The notes under the pieces: generated by a model | Database searches by the model: none | What the model saw: the letters and a program-made list of their open reading frames with translations, nothing else | Told to the model about the DNA's origin: nothing | Assembly: GCF_042453785.1 (NCBI RefSeq) | Contig: NC_091666.1 | Span: 24,014,501 to 24,078,500, forward strand | DNA: 64,000 nt | Source of the DNA: Malus domestica | Taxonomy: Eukaryota > Streptophyta > Magnoliopsida > Rosales > Rosaceae | Reading direction: 5' to 3' | Shown here: positions 61,934 to 64,000 of the stretch, in pieces | Numbering within the stretch: position 1 is the stretch's first letter | Layout: each line of letters opens with the position of its first letter | Made by a program: the position numbers and the translations under genes

Positions 61934-63759
61934 TAGACCTGGCATTTTTCATCCGATCCATTAACCCGATCCGTTAAAATTAGTATTCGGGTGAGTGATA
62001 AACGGGTTGGGTGGTTAACGGGTCAATCTGTTAATCACCCGTTTAATAACGGATTATTTTGGGTGAACCCGCGAAACCTGTTAACCACCCGTTAAGACCC
62101 GTTATTGAGGACTTTTGTGTAATTTCAACAGTCCTAGAATAAAACCCTCAGCACTCAGGTTCCTCACTTCTCTCTCGCAAGTCGCATCGTCGCACGACTT
62201 TGCTCTCTGAGATTGAGAGATCGCTCTCTGAGACTGAGAGATCGCTCATCGGCCATCGCTGTGCTCCTTCCCTTCCGAATCCACCACTCTCTCTTTTTGG
62301 TAAGCTCCGATTCCCTTCCACCTCTTCTTTCATGCATAACAATATACAGACTGAAATTTGTTCATGGGTTGTGCTCATTCCCTTCCACCTCTGGTTTTCT
62401 TTTTCTTTTCTTTTTTTTTTATAAATTTTTTGGTTGTGTTTTGGACAATGGGTTTTGCTTTTTGTTCATGGGTTTTGTGTAAAATTTGTTCATTTGTATT
62501 CTCAGATTAAAATTTCCATTTTTGGGTAATTTGGAGCCGTTAATGCCGAGGTGTGTAATTTGGATGACGAAAGAAGAAATGTTTTGTAATTCGTTAATGC
62601 CGAGGTGTGTAAATTACATTACTTTGTTAAGTGGGAGATTAAAAACAATTGAGTTTGCTTTGTTTTGCGAATAAACTTTATGCCGAGGTGGGGGATTGAA
62701 AAGAAATGTTTTGTAATTCGTTAAGGCTCATGTTTTGCGATTCCGAGGCTCTGGAGTTTGGGTTGGATGTTTATTGTTTATTCGTTAAGGCTCATGCATT
62801 GAAAAGTATTTTTGCTTTGTTTTGGTTGGTTTTTGGATTGGAATTGGGTTGTTGTTGTTGTTTGGTTTTATTGAAATTGATACGAACAACATAAGTTACT
62901 GCTCAATAAGTTTCTATATCCTCCCTGTGTAGGCATCCTGCTCATACTTATTTCCTTCTATTTTTCTCCTGGCCTTCGAAATGTTTCCATTTTAGGTGCT
63001 TCTTATATTCTATATTCATAGGTGCCTACTGCTTAGTAATTAATTTGATTGATACTTGAGACTCTGTAGTGAATTACCCAAACTTGAGACTCTGGAGTTT
63101 GGGTTGGATGTTTATTGTTTTCCTCTATTACATTGAACATTAGTAATTAATTTGAAGTCATACTTTATATTTTGCACTGTCTCGTGATTGTGGATCGAGA
63201 ACTGGCAGTGGTAATGGTATTTAAGCCATGAAGTTTTCGGGGACATAGACATTATGGATGGATAAACTCTCCATTCTTTTGGGTTTTGACTCATAATGAT
63301 GTTTCCTTCTCTCTTTTGTTTTTAAATTATGTCTCTTGTTTTTGCATTGATTAGTTCTTAAGTTAAATCTTTAGTTTCGAGGCTGTTGTAGATTGTCGAT
63401 GAGAGAAAGAACATGCATTGATTAGGTGCATGTAGTGTAGGGGGAGAGTAAGAGGAGAGATCCTGAGCAAAGTCTCAACTTGTACACGAAGTGGATGCTC
63501 TTTGTGATGAAATTGGGAAGATTTCTGATCAGTAAAGTAATAAAATCTCCTATATTTGAATGTTATTTTCCGAGAAGCTTGAGGGTATACTTGTTAGCTT
63601 AACGAGTGAAACGGGTTGAAACGGGTGACCCGTTAGCTTAACGGATTGGGTTCGGATGACCCGTTAAGCTTAACGGGTTGGGTTCGGGTGATCCGTTAGC
63701 TTAACGGGTCGGGTTCAATCTGATCCAAACCCAATAAACCCGACCCGTTTACAGGTCTA
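61934..63759. mobile_element. Non-autonomous hAT element, 1.83 kb
   Basis: Ends TAGACCTG / CAGGTCTA, flanked by a perfect 8-bp target duplication CTTAAAAG at 61926-61933 and 63760-63767. Both subterminal regions (61960-62110 and 63595-63745) are packed with ACGGGT/ACCCGTT motifs in both orientations, like transposase-binding repeats of hAT elements. No transposase frame. Internally, 62150-62320 looks like a promoter/leader (CT-rich, GAGAGATCGCTCTCTGAGA repeat, a GTAAGC donor-like site), possibly captured. Confidence 0.88.
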
Positions 63760-63767
63760 CTTAAAAG

Positions 63768-64000
63768 CATCTCCCATAGATGTTAAATTTTAAACATAAA
63801 ATTTGAATATGACAGCTTATGTGGTATTTTGACATCTTTCAAAATTTTACTTTCCATCCCATATGTTAAATTAAATATTATTTTATTACAATATTTTCTT
63901 TTCTTTTTATTTTATTAACCTATTATTTTATGCCCTTTTCTTTCTAGATTTCTCCTATCATCTTCGTCGCTACCGAGTCCTCCCTCTCGTCCACCCTCTT
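63768..64000. other. AT-rich sequence at window end
   Basis: AGCATCTCCCATAGATG followed by AT-rich DNA resembles the start of a further small element, but the other end is outside the window. No gene is called. Confidence 0.4.

Noticed and set aside
62148-62894. Several 60-90-codon frames inside the hAT element
   Set aside because: No transposase or other domain; they overlap on both strands.

Overview
This is a nuclear plant genomic window from a eudicot. The organism call is an inference: it rests on intron-containing plant genes, on a Cassandra 5S-rRNA TRIM, and on MITE families that I associate with Rosaceae (Malus/Pyrus/Prunus type). I ran no search. Six host genes or gene groups sit in AT-rich, transposon-dense DNA.

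Positions 1-10744 hold most of a Ty3/gypsy Tat-lineage retrotransposon on the minus strand. Its 5' LTR is at 9698-10744, its PBS at 9677-9694 and its gag-pol at 2315-9619. A spliced antisense plant-mobile-domain ORF at 1-1954 runs off the left edge. Positions 10.8-19.4 kb hold a long-TIR AT-rich element and a decayed minus-strand LINE (14042-18498) lying between two 0.9-kb direct repeats. A kinesin-light-chain-related/CMU gene lies on the minus strand at 22173-25367.

Positions 26.3-36.5 kb hold the most notable find. Three small three-exon genes on the minus strand encode signal peptide plus DY..P..[ND]P.HE precursors of the tyrosine-sulfated PSY peptide-hormone family. Two of them arose by a local tandem duplication. 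A fourth orphan signal-peptide exon lies on the opposite strand inside a TIR element. The exons are so short that ordinary ORF calling misses all three genes.

Positions 40.2-43.0 kb encode a plastid-type beta-amylase (minus). A Pack-MULE-like element (45223-46250) carries an eL18 ribosomal-protein fragment. Positions 47.3-51.6 kb encode importin beta-1 (minus) with a long 5'UTR intron. Positions 52.4-56.2 kb hold nested MITEs and a complete Cassandra TRIM inside another MITE. Positions 57.9-61.7 kb encode ER luminal BiP (plus) with a near-consensus plant UPR element and TATA box. A 1.8-kb non-autonomous hAT element with an 8-bp target duplication follows it. The host genes are unrelated in function (cytoskeleton/cell wall, peptide signalling, starch, nuclear import, ER folding), as expected for eukaryotic gene order.
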